NCBI GenBank assembly: GCA_014529385.2
Contig: CM043966.1
Span: 98,629,587-98,693,586, forward strand
Direction of reading: 5' to 3'
DNA from: Adiantum capillus-veneris
Taxonomy: Eukaryota; Streptophyta; Polypodiopsida; Polypodiales; Pteridaceae
Length of the DNA stretch: 64,000 nt
Shown: piece by piece, positions 1 through 11,251 of the stretch
Layout: each line of letters starts with the position of its first letter
How positions within the stretch are numbered: the stretch's first letter is position 1
Notes under the pieces: model-generated
The model's database searches: none
Seen by the model: only the letters and a program-made list of their open reading frames with translations
Told to the model about the DNA's origin: nothing
Translations under genes and position numbers: made by a program

Positions 1-2190
1 ATCTCTCTCCACTCTAGTGCCTCTGTTGCACCATTGCACTTTCGTGCAAGCTTGCCTACTATCCTTCCTAGTTTTAGGCCAGTCCACCTATGGGCGATCA
101 TTTTTGTCATGCAATTATAGTCCTTTCTATTGGCCAACATGGGAGAGCAGTCTAGCCTTCCCAATCATGTCCCTTACCATAATATCCCAAGCCTAATGTT
201 TTCTCACAGATTGTCATAAAAAATTTGGCACAATGGTCCTATGCATGGATAACTGGATTCAGAATCCCAATCCCTCCTTGTCCTACCGTCTTGTGACGAG
301 GTCCCACCGTTCTTACTGCCACAATTTCGTATCTTTGGTGCTATCTTTCCATAGAAATATTTTAAATGGTTTCAGGAATTCTTTTCAATGGGACTTGGCT
401 AGCTTTAGAATTGGACTATTGAAGGCTATGTAGGGGAGAAAATACAAATTGATTACTCTCACCCTACTCGGGAGGGGGGGGGTAACACATAATCCCACCT
501 TTGCATCTTGTTCCTCACCTTGTCCAATACCCATGAAAATATTTGTTTTTTCATTACCCCTATCCCCAATGGTGAACCTAGTTGTCTAAAATTCATTCCC
601 TTTGAGACTATCTCACCACTCCACGCAGAAGGATCATTAGGGTTGTTTTTTGAAAGAGAGATCAATATCGATATTTCAATATTGCATTTTGACATTGAGG
701 CTACAGTGAATGTTTGCAGAATCTCTAGAGTCTTTTCTAAAAATTTGGGGGCAGGCTTCAAAGAAAAGGAGGGACACATCCGTGAAGAGTTCTGCTAGAA
801 GTTGGTCGTTGTTAGGAAGGGACATGCCATGGATCTCCCCTCTCGCAAAATTATCTTCTAGCATTGTAACTAGTGCTTGAGAGCCAATGGCCAACAAGTG
901 GGAAACCTTATTTGATTGATCTTTTAACCTCAAATTTTCCCACAATTCTATTGTTAAAGAGAAGTTCAAAGTGACCTCTTACACTAAGAGTGATAGCTAG
1001 CCAGCACATCCATGGCACGAAGCCCAAAGATTTCATGACATCCTCAATGAATGACCATGTAATCCTATCATAAGCTTTGTCAAGATGAAGTTGTAGCAAG
1101 ACACATTCTTGCCTTGGGAATGATGCACATTCTATCTCGACTATTATTGCCAGGATGTTATCATATATAGATCTTCCTTTGATAAATCCATGCTGGTGAG
1201 GAGTTATAACTTTATCAAGCATGGGAGAGACTCTTAAGGCAATTGACTTGGCAATAACCTTGTAAGCTACAGACATCATAGTTATGGGCTACTAGTATTT
1301 CAATTGGGAGTAGCAGATTTTCTTTGGAATGGGTTTAATGGGTCCCTCTTAATACCTAGATCAAGGATTCCATTGATCAGGTTTTGTTCCATTTGCATGA
1401 TCGAGTACTTTAGGTCCTCCCAAAATTCTATGAACAGCTCTGTAGAAGTCAGATCGTCCCAACACAGGTATTTTTCTTTTCCAAGATCCTTAAGAAAGAA
1501 AAAGCATTCTTCCTCAGTAAAGAACTTCTCCAAGATAGAAGCTTCTGATTGTGCCACTATTTTCTTGATGCTTCTCAAAAGCTTGATCCTCACTTCCTCT
1601 ATTTCAGCAAATAGGCTTACTGGTTGTCCTATGATTTGGCTTAGGTGAGCATGCATCATCTTACCATTTCTTCATGTCCCTTCACCTCATTCCTATCCAT
1701 GTTTGCTAGTGAGTGGCTTTTGACCTCTCTTGACTTTTAAGACCCTGAAGAAATTAGCAGTCTCAGGCTTAAGGTAAGTTTCCTTGGATAGAAGTCTAGT
1801 TTTTTTACCTTTTCCAACTGTAGTTGAGTTAGGTCAGTTTTGGCCTATAACCACCTTTTGTGTTCAGCTTCAAACGATGTTGCTTCTTATTTCAAGATGG
1901 TAAGCCGTTCAATTTTGACTTCCAATTTCATACGACGTTCTTCTTGAGATTTCTTCAGTATAGGTCTTGCACTGCTTATCACTTTTTGAATGCTCCTAGT
2001 GAAGGAGTTTGAGGCTTTAGGGTTACCCACATAGACCTATTTTCCAAGCCTACACATAGATTTTCTGGTGAAGCCTCTGAATAGGGGGTCTTTGAAGAGA
2101 TGTGCACCTGTCGAGAGCAATTTTTCAGTCCCTTTAAAGTGTTGCCCTTCTTCTTTGGCTTTTTTGAGTTTAGTGGAAACTGGCAAAAAC
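1..2190 (-). mobile_element. LINE-A: decayed L1-type non-LTR retrotransposon, ORF2 part
   Basis: The minus strand shows reverse transcriptase (RT) pieces in the correct order: fingers/palm at 1279-908, a degenerate catalytic region at 969-676, and thumb/connection at 779-459. Homology to the later LINE-C continues down to base 1. The 3' end (zinc-finger RVT and tail) lies outside the window. The part from 1660 to 2190 lies upstream of RT in element sense and has no clear open frame. Frames are broken several times, so the copy is dead. It abuts the 3.2-kb repeat that begins near 2195. Confidence 0.85.
459..1659 (-). pseudogene. LINE-A reverse transcriptase remnant
   Basis: The family copies RNA into DNA at a nicked target site. 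Three overlapping frames read as one RT domain. Upstream of the fingers (1659-1300) is the endonuclease-RT linker, with a SQIIGQ segment that recurs in LINE-C. At 1279-908 come the conserved stretches QHGFIKGRSIYDNILAI and LHLDKAYDRITW, including the motif A aspartate. At 969-676 the catalytic FADD box has decayed to FTDVSLLF, so the second aspartate is lost. At 779-459 follow SKCNIE, ISLSKN and LGSPLGIGV, the usual region after FADD. At least two frameshifts separate these pieces. The assignment to plant L1 LINEs is firm and activity is excluded. Confidence 0.85.
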
Positions 2191-2493
2191 GGGGATTTTT
2201 GCGAGAATTATTTTTATAAAAAGCAGTACCATAAATAAGCCAGAGTACTACGGGAAAGTCATAATTATGTCAGGACATCATGGTGCGGCATAGTCTAGCC
2301 AAGATTTCATTAGTTGAACGGATACTGTTCAATTGATCAATTCTACTGTAAAAATTGAATGGTAAGTGAGAGAGTTGACCACCAAAAGCCAATCCATGTT
2401 TTTAGCAATGTGCCCAAAAGATTTCAACTATTTCTAGCTAAAAAACTAGTACTAGTTTTTGGCTTGGGGCTCACTCATGTTTTGTCCAGTGCC

Positions 2494-2500
2494 TATAAAT
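2494..2500 (+). promoter_or_regulatory. TATA box of left 3.2-kb repeat
   Basis: TATAAAT lies in the context GCCTATAAATTCACC. The same heptamer is preserved on the other strand in the right copy (13803-13809). Conservation between two diverged copies supports a real promoter. Transcription from here would run rightwards through the repeat. Confidence 0.45.
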
Positions 2501-5043
2501 TCACCTATAGTGCTCAGTTTTTAGTGTCGTATGTTGCATCTACTACAGCAATGCAATACTTACCTATTATACGGAGTGGTGCAACCTCTTCATCACCATC
2601 TCCATAAGCTCTTCTCTCTCGTTTACGAGAAGAAGAAGAAAAAGAAGTAGAAGTATATTCTCTCTACACTTGCTTCATATCTCCTCTCTCGTTTCACGGT
2701 GTACGCGCTCTCCGAAAGCTCTCGTGGTGAATACCTCTACGTAGCTCTCATCGCCGCTCTCTTGGGGCAAAGCAGGAAGCCTTTTGATAGTCCTTAATCA
2801 ATCCTAAAGCACGGTGAGAAGCTCTAAACTCCATAGCCACCATCATCTCTCTCTCTCTCTATGTCGTTTTTCTAAGTAGTCACCCTCTCAGTGATTGTTT
2901 TTTCATATAAAGTGCATTTTTGGATTTTTTGAGTACGTATGAAGTTTCCCCATTATTATTTCATCATGTTTAATACGGTGATTTATGCATATGTGTTTAT
3001 GATCACATTGCGTACAAAAAAAGCGCTTTTCGTTTCACGTCATAGAAGCAGTAGGAACACTGTTTTGGTTATAGCTCACAAACCGTTCTGAATCATCCTG
3101 AACCCTCTAAACTAGAGAAGAAACAGATCATTTAGAATATTTTCTCTCTTTGGTGTCATGTGAAAATCACGCACGAGATAAGAGATATGGTCAAAAAACA
3201 GCTTGCTGTCCACTGCACAATCAAAATTTTGGACCGTGCTCCTTGGAGAACCACTATATAGATTCATCGGATAGGAAAATTCACTTAGCCAATTGAAAAT
3301 CTTGACTAAACTTGATGATAAATGTATTTAGGTCTCCGTTATCACCTTGGGTATGTGAGTTATTAATCATTCCAAAATCGGTTTTACCTACGTGTGTAGA
3401 GGTGCTACCTAGGGGGAGTACCATATGACGTCGTGAGTTAACCGAGCCGCTTATGTATGATTTATGGTTTATTTTGGTGAGTTGATTTTACTTATTAGAT
3501 GTCCATAAACTCATGTGAGGGTATATGGTTAGTCAACCCGAACCGCACATGTAGATAATAAAGTGGCTTTCTTTTTGGGGTACCGTTTGTTGTGTGAGTA
3601 TCGTATGGGTAAAGTGATGTGATAGGGTGTTATTATATATTATGAATTTGAGCTCGGTGCATTGGTTTGAGGTCAAGCACTTTCATTTGCATGTTAGGCA
3701 TGCTCTCATAAATGGAAAAAAATTGTTTGTTGCATATGTGTGAAGTTATGGTTTATGGTCGACCTAAGGGTTGGAGATGTTTTGCATCATTTTTATGCTG
3801 ATGGAACGCAATCATATGATGTATGGAACCTTATGGGTTGATGTGGATGCCTCATGTACATGGGTATGATTTTTTTCCACCTTTCTAGGCCAAAACTAGC
3901 TCTATGTGCTAGAGGGGTGAAGTGCAGATATTATGCATCAACTTTGCATGATTGGATGTTGTCAAATTTGGATTTTATATCATGTTTAGTTGCTGGCCGG
4001 ACTTATTTTATGCAAAAAAATCTCTTGTCTTAAGAGACATGTGTGTGTGGACTCCGAGTGACTATCATGGATACATCAAACTCCAAGTGTGGGAGTTGGT
4101 TCAATGTGAATATGGGTTGTGGTTATGGGCTGAGATTCCCTCATGGATTATGGCTATGATTTTATGGTGGAAGCCGGGGTGGCTCTTGGTTTTTTCTGGA
4201 TATGGTTTTGTTGTCGAAATGATGCCAAACTTTTTGCAGCCATGTTATGTTCTAAAGTGGTTATGCAGGATTGGTTGTGCCTCACCCGAGTTGGGTGGAG
4301 TGCTCACCCATGTGATGTGATTGGATAATGGTTTATGGTTTTGGGATTAGATCATGAAGTGATCTGGATGGTATATGGTAGACGTGTAAGGGTAGAGACC
4401 CTGTACAGTCTAACTGCTTGGAAAAGATTGTTTGTGCATATGGAAGGTGCTATTGTGATTGGACTCACGTGTTATGTTTCTCATGGCAGCATCGCTACAA
4501 GATTAGGATCACCTATATCCCTTACCCTTAGAAAAAAGGGTCGTTGACCTATGGCTTTGTTGGATCGGGGGTGTTGCCTAGGTCTTCTTCTTTTTGTTAG
4601 GCTCATCTACACAGTTAGTGCATCGAACACGTTGGGGATTTTGCCATGGCTTTGTCTAAACACCCAATTTTGGGCATCAACATGTGTTGATAACCTACCA
4701 CGCACTGGTACTTGGGATCCTTTTAGAGCTCGAGTTCATGGAGGGAGGGGAAGCGGCCTCAGTTTATGTCTGGCTCAGGTAGGTTAGAGGTGTTCTGGCT
4801 CGCTCCCAACGAAGTGAAATCTTGTATGTCCGTAGTAGAGCGTAATTGGATGGGTGGACCAATCGATCCCTACATAGGGTCCGGTACTTTGCTAGTTATT
4901 TCGTCATATTCTTTTGATGTTATTGTATACCCAGATTTTGTCATTGCATTGATATATGGTTTCCTATTTCATTTAGATGGGCATTTAAAGATTCTTTGTT
5001 GTCATCCTCTCATGTCTCTGTGCACTCTATTTCACCCTCCACT

Positions 5044-5047
<4 letters not shown>

Positions 5048-5085
<38 letters not shown>
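5048..5085. repeat. (CT)n microsatellite
   Basis: About 19 CT units inside the left 3.2-kb repeat. The right copy carries the equivalent tract as (AG)n at 11214-11248, so the microsatellite predates the duplication. Confidence 0.95.
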
Positions 5086-5087
<2 letters not shown>

Positions 5088-5366
5088 CGCAATGTGGTGT
5101 ACCGTGTACTCATATATTCACCCTCCACCATGTTATTTTGTTTCTTGAGTACACTTCATTCATAACACCCGTTCCACGGTAGCACTAGTCGCTAGGTGCC
5201 TCTGGATGCAGTTCGGCTCATGGCCTAAACTCCGTGCTTGGTCAGGCACTAGGAACTCCTCCCCCTGTGCAAACACTTTCGCAACTATGATGTATATTGA
5301 AAATCATATAAAGGTGTAAATTGTATATTTTGTGCAGACCCCTGGGGAGGCTATCTCTCAACCTCA

Positions 5367-5759
5367 AAGACGTTGTCCTATATGAAAGAGGTTTTTCAGA
5401 TGTATGGTGAAACTTCTTTTAGTTGTCCACCCACCCTTACCTAGAATTTGAATCTCTTGCATGAGATGTTAGCCACCTCTTGCCACCCATCATCCTTCTT
5501 TCCATATTTGGATGTCAGTACAATCTTTTGCACTACTGGGGAGGCCTTTTTTGCTGGGCGAGGAACAAGAAACGGTAACGGGTGTTGTCTTACCATTGCT
5601 AGGGGGGCTTGAAATGGCTTCTCTATTTTCTCACAAGTTCTTGTGTTCCCATTTAGCTGACTCTCTTCCCCTAATTGAGCATTATTCTTTTGATGTAGAT
5701 TCCCTAAAACAACAACTATTTATGGTACTAGAGGTGCATCTTTGTCCCCAACAATAGGG
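5367..5759. other. Spacer, probably decayed LINE ORF1 3' sequence
   Basis: No supported gene. One short plus-strand frame (5512-5757) has no recognisable domain. By position, the stretch lies downstream in minus-strand sense of the LINE ORF1 fragment at 5760-6074 and is probably its continuation. Confidence 0.3.
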
Positions 5760-6074
5760 TCTACTACTATGGCCAAGTTGCTGGGACATGCCCTAACAAA
5801 CTACCCAAATTTTTTGCACTTGAAACATGCACCAAAGAAGGTACCAAAGTTTAGGGGATGACTTTTATCTCGACTCCCATATTCACCAACATGTTCTTGG
5901 GTTGGGATTTTCTAAGATCCCACCATATGCACACTTTATTAGTTGAAGTACATGTTGCCTTACATGCTAGAACAAACAAGGCAATCCCAAGCGCTGTTGC
6001 AAACTCTTTCAAGTTGATCCTAAGACAAACCGGGAGGAACAATATGATTATTTTACAAAATAAGATTTTGGTCA
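5760..6074 (-). pseudogene. LINE-B1 ORF1 fragment (DUF4283 end and zinc knuckle)
   Basis: ORF1 of plant L1 elements encodes a nucleic-acid-binding protein with a DUF4283 domain followed by a CCHC knuckle. On the minus strand this copy reads LKEFATALGIALFVLACKA, then KVCIWWDLRKSQPKN, which aligns with the ORF1 of LINE-B2 at 7216-6592. It then shifts frame into CFKCKKFG, a stop, and FVRAC: a CX2CX4HX4C knuckle whose histidine codon is now a stop. The fragment begins abruptly at 6074, where the tail of LINE-B2 was inserted, so the N-terminal half is displaced or lost. Confidence 0.65.
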
Positions 6075-6112
6075 TGTTTTTTTTTTTCAAACTCACAAAT
6101 TGTGAGTGTTAA
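6075..6112 (-). mobile_element. LINE-B2 3' end: A-tail plus terminal hairpin
   Basis: In minus-strand sense the element ends with CTCACAATTTGTGAG followed by a short spacer and a poly-A tract, seen here as T-rich plus strand near 6078-6088. The same palindromic ending occurs at 8990-9012, 27667-27710 and 27975-28022, always next to A-rich sequence. It therefore marks the 3' end of this LINE family and shows that LINE-B2 inserted into the ORF1 of LINE-B1. Confidence 0.65.
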
Positions 6113-7240
6113 GTGATTTAAAACCCAAGAAAGATACAAGGGAAGCCATGCTCCATCATCCAAGCCATGGCATCTACCAATAACCACACCTCAACCACCC
6201 TAAAGATCAATTACACCGGCTGATAAAGGATGCCAACATGAGACCATTAGCATCAAAAAGGAAACTAAGTTGACTTGGGGTTGCCACCAAGGAGTTAGCT
6301 CTCCCACATCACCCCCGCTAGTGCTTAGGAGTCATAACTCCGAGAGAAAAGAAAATTGTCAAAAACATTCATTTGATTTTTTCTTTTCTTTTTTTCAGTA
6401 AACTAACAATGTTGGTCACCATGCCCAAAAACTGAACAACATGGCTAATGAGATCAAGCTTCAAGTCCTAATTATCACCTATATTTGAGCCAAATTTACT
6501 AGAGTTGACCATCGTCTCTTCATCAAGACCGACAAGCACTTTGGGCTTATATTGCTTCTCAATTGTCGAGCTTTTTGACTCCTTTCTTATCTCATAAGCA
6601 GACTGTCCGATAGGCACAACTGGTTCCTCTTGCATCTCTACCAGCGGGTAGCCTTCCCTTCAGTCTTTTGTATGCAAGATAGGTCTTATTCTTTGGCCAT
6701 ATCTTCCGGCCTTGGATCATCTCTAAAAGGCTTGGCTTCCCTAGTGATAGGTCTCCAAGTTGTCTTGACCATCGGGTTGTGAGCAATTTCTACCTCATGA
6801 CCTTCCTTAGCATAATGACCAATTCTACAACATTTGTAGCAAACATTTGGAAACCAGGAGAATGCAAGCTCTTGTTGGAATTTTCCAAAAGTACCCGTAC
6901 TCAGTTCTAAATACTTGGGAATTGGCTTACTCAAATTCCATAGGATACAAACCTTCGTGTCCAATCCCAATCTTACATGTTGCAATTTCAGAACAAAAAG
7001 TACAATGCCTAGCAAAGCAGCAATGGAATCCAAAAAGATGCTCAGCCAAAGTGGGAAGCCCTTGAACGTAACCCACATCGGGAAAAGCTCCATAAGCTCT
7101 TCATTAGGACACAACTCAAGTGTCCAAGGCATAGCATAAGTGAAGTGGGACATCCCCCAAATGCCCCCTCTCATCACTAGCTCCTGAAATGTATGTTTGG
7201 ATGCACATCTTGCCACATAGAATCATTTTCCCAACATTAT
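6113..7240 (-). mobile_element. LINE-B2, internally deleted, ORF1 retained
   Basis: This element runs from about 7240 to the hairpin tail at 6075 on the minus strand. ORF1 is recognisable (7216-6592), but there is no RT between ORF1 and the 3' tail, so most or all of ORF2 has been deleted. The stretch 6113-6590 carries no supported coding sequence. Confidence 0.6.
6592..7216 (-). pseudogene. LINE-B2 ORF1 protein, DUF4283 plus CCHC knuckle
   Basis: The frame at 7216-6686 (176 codons) opens with a degenerate N-terminus, followed by MELFPMWVTFKGFPLWLSIF, ALLGIVLFVLKLQHV and KVCILWNLSKPIPKYLEL, the typical DUF4283 succession. It ends in CYKCCRIGHYAKEG, a CX2CX4HX4C knuckle in which the last cysteine is glycine. 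A second frame (6786-6592) continues the tail. The protein would bind LINE RNA in the cytoplasm and nucleus. The knuckle substitution and the loss of ORF2 make it non-functional. Family assignment rests on the domain order and on its paralogue at 5760-6074. Confidence 0.7.
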
Positions 7241-7800
7241 AAACTTGCATACCTCATTTCTATTATTAGTTACCGCTACTGGCCACTGCCACAAACTTTG
7301 AGTCATCATCAAAACGCCCATAAAGTAAAGCACCATCGAGTGAGCACAGCAAGCCTGTAGGCTCTGTAGTGCATCCTCCAAGTTGAACTATGCATACTGC
7401 ACGTACCCATCACCTGCTTTGTTTTAAGTTAATCTAATGGACCACACAAGATTTCATCAGGCAATGTGAGAGCTCCAAACTGATATGGCTTCTAAACCCT
7501 TACTTGATTGGTGGTACTAGCATATGACTCAAAGGCCCTCTTCCTTCCTTCCGCAAACAACACAAAGGTAGAGTCCAACCAAGCGGGGTCCGAAACCCCA
7601 TCCTCAGTACCAACCTAAGCGGGATCCGAAAACCCTTCCTCATTGCCAACTTGATTTTCTCCATTGAGTTCCATCCTAGGATTGGCAATGAGGCCCAAAG
7701 GCAGAGGTGAGAAACCCCCTCTCAATTTCCAACTCTCTTTTTCTCTTTATTTATTTGATCTTTGATTTGACGGCCGATCACGATGAGTGGGCAAGCCTTG
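7241..7800. other. Non-coding stretch with a short tandem duplication
   Basis: No supported gene. Two ~36-bp direct repeats lie at about 7581-7652, each with the pattern AAGCGGG(G/A)TCCGAAA(A)CCC. In minus-strand sense they give a repeated GFR(I/T)PL peptide in a 62-codon frame. This may be the 5' part of a LINE, but I cannot place it. Confidence 0.35.
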
Positions 7801-7801
7801 A

Positions 7802-8247
7802 CACTAAGTAACACCTATATTTAATGTGAGGGAGAGTAATGGGATCGATGATCGAGGTTCGGGGGCGAAATCTCGAGACACACTAAACTTGGCAACGGGA
7901 AAAACAAGGCATGCCGTCCAAAAAATGAGGCGCACTAAACCTGGCCAATGGGAAAAACGAGGTGCGCCACTACGATTGGAACCTGTGACCTCGCAATCTG
8001 GGTTTAGAGTCACATAGACTAACCACCTAATGCGCGTGCACATTATGTATTCGCAACCGTTTTTTTTGACGTCATATTGTAAGTTGACATGCATTGCCCA
8101 GGTTGTCTAGGTTTAGTGTGTTTTTAGGTATAGTTTTTGATGTGAAATCTGCGACTGCGATCTCCCCGGCCTTCGTCCGGGAACTTCCCCGCCCTTGACG
8201 CCATTAACCTCCCTCCCCCCTTTCTTAAATATAGGTGTTACTCAGTG
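7802..8247. mobile_element. 446-bp TIR element (MITE) beginning CACTAAG
   Basis: The ends are inverted repeats matching at 22 of 23 positions: 7802-7824 starts CACTAAGTAACACCTATA, and 8225-8247 ends with its complement (one T/C difference). No transposase is encoded. Inside are two ~52-bp-spaced copies of CACTAAAC(T/C)TGGC(C)AA (7880 and 7933), an inverted partial copy near 8105, and a tRNA-like segment. The CACTA-type terminus suggests the En/Spm superfamily, but a clear 3-bp target duplication is not visible (TGA on the left; TGA only one base away on the right). Confidence 0.6.
7970..8040 (-). other. tRNA-like segment with pol III A and B boxes
   Basis: On the minus strand, TGGTTAGTCTA (8025-8015) fits an A box and GGTTCCAATCG (7983-7973) fits a B box with one change. 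Their spacing, about 42-46 nt, is as in a tRNA gene. The sequence between, GTGACTCTAAACCCAG then GAGGTCAC, resembles an anticodon arm and variable region. This is probably the head of a tRNA-derived SINE or a tRNA fragment captured by the surrounding TIR element. It is too degenerate to be a working tRNA gene. Confidence 0.5.
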
Positions 8248-9340
8248 CTGAGGGTGCCTTGAGTACCACTCAGTGAGTGCATAGCGCAGCCTATGAGCAT
8301 GCCTTAAACACTAGTAGGAGAGACCTCACATAGTATAGTGACAATAATTCACACCAGTCGGCCCCTGACTTCAATGATGATGGTGGATTGCGATCAGTGA
8401 TCTAGCTTCCACCTTCTCAGGGCAAGCCACCAGGCGACAATAATGACTTGCAAAGATCACAAATTTTCTACCACTACCACCGAGAACACAAGGACGTAAG
8501 CAAGCAAGCTTTCTCAACCTCCCCAATTCCAAACTAGCCTTGCCCTCATGCGACGCAGAGCAATTCCATCCACACCTCCCGGCATGCCCCTACCTCAAGT
8601 TCCATTTACAAGTTGCTAGTACCTCACTGCTCTAAGGATATAGCCATTGCTCCACTGGTCCCTTCATCGCTAGAAGAGTCATGTTAATATAATTCACTCA
8701 CCATTGTCACTTCTACAACAAAATAAAAAAATAAATAGAAAATGGGAGCTCAAAGCATGGTTATCGATGATTGATGATGCACATGTGTTTTAATTTTTTT
8801 TCATAAATTGTAAAGATATTTTCTCAATCACACATCCAATAATAAACTAAACATTGATGAAACCTAAATTGTAAAATTCCAAAGATGTGACAAAAAATAG
8901 CCAAATGATAGTGACCATGTTGCTTATAACTGAAGGATTTTTTTGACCTATCCTTTGTCACCTTATATATATCTTTTACTTTGCCCATACTCACAATTGT
9001 GAGTGGTAAATGAAAATTAAAAAGCTATTAAATTATTACAATCTCCACCATACTGTGTAGGAGAATCCGGAAATATCACAAAAATTTTACAAGGGCTCAG
9101 GACCAAAGAATGTCCCCCATCACATCAAGCAGACATGAAACCTTCCAAACAAAAAGGTACAAAGGTTCTGAGAAAGGCCACGATGGGCAACCAATGTACG
9201 CAGATGAGAAGGGAGCAAAGAAACCAAGAAAGAGTACCACCGCTAATATTGTTTCTTAGCTAAAGTAGCATATCATTCTGTTTTTACTTGCTTAAAAGAG
9301 GCTACCTTTTGCTACTTGTCATCAACTATATCTAATGCAC
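8248..9340. other. Intergenic debris with LINE-like tails
   Basis: No supported gene. Two places resemble LINE 3' ends. One is 8690-8740 (CACTCACCATTGTCA then A-rich, plus sense). The other is 8988-9035, minus sense, with the hairpin ACTCACAATTGTGAGT. Otherwise I see nothing interpretable. Confidence 0.4.
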
Positions 9341-9476
9341 CTTAGACATGTGGCACAAGGAGAGGGATTGGACGGGGGAGTGTAGGCCAAGGCAAAGAAA
9401 GAGGGAAGAGGCCTTGGCATGGGGTGTCATGAGTGGATTGGGTGCCAAGAAAAGGGTCTCCCTCTCTCCCTCTCTC

Positions 9477-9477
<1 letters not shown>

Positions 9478-9532
<55 letters not shown>
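9478..9532. repeat. Poly-C run (31 C) followed by (CT)12
   Basis: An uninterrupted run of about 31 cytosines is joined to a CT microsatellite. Long G/C homopolymers are rare and are prone to sequencing or assembly length error. Confidence 0.9.
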
Positions 9533-9539
9533 ATACTTC

Positions 9540-10870
9540 GTGTTTGAACAATGTTTACCTCATGTTTTTCATGAATGGTAGTTCATGTTTGAAATAAGGT
9601 AATCAGTTGCTTTTCATATGCTGAAGTTTACTTGAATCCGAATCTCTATAATTTTAGTATGGAATTTTGTGCTAATATAGTCAATCTTGTCCTCAAAAGC
9701 TATGGCACATGAGGATATAATTAACCTTTGTGTCTCCTCTTTAGACCCTGTCCCTTTACAGTGTACCTTTTCCTTGTGTCTTTTGGCTTCTACTTATTGT
9801 GTCATAACATGAGCTTCTACCTGAAAATGTTTTTTAAAGATGGTGAGCCATCGACTACTTTTGGGTTTATACCACATGTTTTATTTCTCTTCTGTAAAAT
9901 TTAATGTGCTATGAGTTGGTAGAGCATCTAGCAAATCTTGTTATGAGCTGGTTGGGAATCTACATAGAGAGTTCCAATAGCTATACAAGTTTCCTGTGCA
10001 TGGCACATTTCAAAAAGGAGACTGTGACAGATTAGTGGCAACAATTGAATATTATTAATCCCACCCAATGTTCGAGACAAATCAATTTCACAAACATACA
10101 AAATTCCCTTTAAGGTAGATTCAATGAGAAAATTTTCCAAAATAACCAAAATGTTTTACAGTTCAACTCTATTTTCTTAAACTTTCCCATTAGATTTTCT
10201 CCTTCTACCCCTCCCTTCAATCAGCTGTTTTAAATTTTCAACTGTTGAGGCACACTTTTCCCGAACATTGATCCCACATACCTAAGATGACATTCATGGA
10301 TTAGGTAGTGGTCATGCCACACATACTTATCAATTACTTCTTGAGATAACTATGTCTCTTACATGGTCACACATTGCTCAACTATTTGTCTTACATGAAA
10401 CTATGCAAGTCTTCTTGCAATTGTGCTCATTCTCTATAACGAATGTGAGATGTATCCTAACTAGGGAATAAGCTACCATACAATCCACTTCGAGATAATT
10501 ATAAATGAAGATGCCATATTTTGAGAGAAATTGTTGCAAGTATCATGACCTACGGAATGAGAGATCATTTTGATACAATGTTCCCAAAGATATACACACA
10601 CACACAAGCTTACACTCTAAGCTTAGAATACTGCTCTTTTAAACTTGACACCATGCGAGTGGTTGGCTTCCTTTTTTGTTTCCTACCAAACTCAAAAGGA
10701 GATACCAACCGGGGAAAATTCAAAAAATGGATCATTATTAAAAGGTTGAAAAGATGAGGGTCATAATTGGTGTGCCAACTGTAGTGGGTTGCAAAGTTTT
10801 GCCAAATTAGAAAGGGCAAAGAGCACATGTGCCATTCTTTCTCCCTTTCTCATGCGTAGACGATGTTTGC
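9540..10870. other. No feature recognised
   Basis: Only short random-looking frames are present. There is no domain, tandem repeat or terminal repeat that I can support. Confidence 0.5.
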
Positions 10871-10875
10871 AGGAC

Positions 10876-10880
<5 letters not shown>

Positions 10881-10938
<58 letters not shown>
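10881..10938. repeat. Compound (CT)18(AT)11 microsatellite
   Basis: A CT tract passes directly into an AT tract and marks the inner edge of the right 3.2-kb repeat. Confidence 0.95.
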
Positions 10939-11209
10939 TGATTGAAAGATACTCCTCCTTAGGGGTCTATGCACAAAATACACAATTTACAATTCTATAC
11001 AATTTCAATATACATCAGAGTTGATGGATCGTTTGCATAGGGGAGGAGTTCTTAGCATGTGACCTAGCATGGAGTTTAGTCTATGAGATGGACTGCATCC
11101 AAAGGCACCTAGCAACTAGTGCTACCTTTGAATGGATGATATGAATAAAAGAGAACTAAAAAAAAATCATTGTGGAGGGTGAATATATATGTATACCTCA
11201 TTGCAGGAG

Positions 11210-11213
<4 letters not shown>

Positions 11214-11248
<35 letters not shown>
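11214..11248. repeat. (AG)n microsatellite
   Basis: Counterpart on the opposite strand of the (CT)n at 5048-5085 within the duplicated 3.2-kb sequence. Confidence 0.95.

Positions 11249-11251
<3 letters not shown>

Larger units (their letters stand above)
2195..5366 (+). repeat. 3.2-kb inverted repeat, left copy (LTR-like)
   Basis: This segment is repeated in reverse complement at 10937-14120. Matching landmarks include the stretch ending GAGAGTTGACCACC near 2380, the TATA region near 2494, the CATATGAC(G/T) stretch near 3422, and the GACCCCT..GGAGG end near 5340. It has a TATA box, then a pyrimidine-rich leader with (CT)n and GAA-rich stretches, and no long conserved open frame. That organisation resembles a very long LTR, but I found no primer site next to its 3' edge and no direct-orientation partner. 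It could also be a long terminal inverted repeat or a repeat inserted twice. Confidence 0.7.

Noticed and set aside
7970-8040. Functional tRNA gene
   Set aside because: Stems are imperfect, the B box is altered and no clean acceptor stem is visible. It is only a tRNA-like segment.
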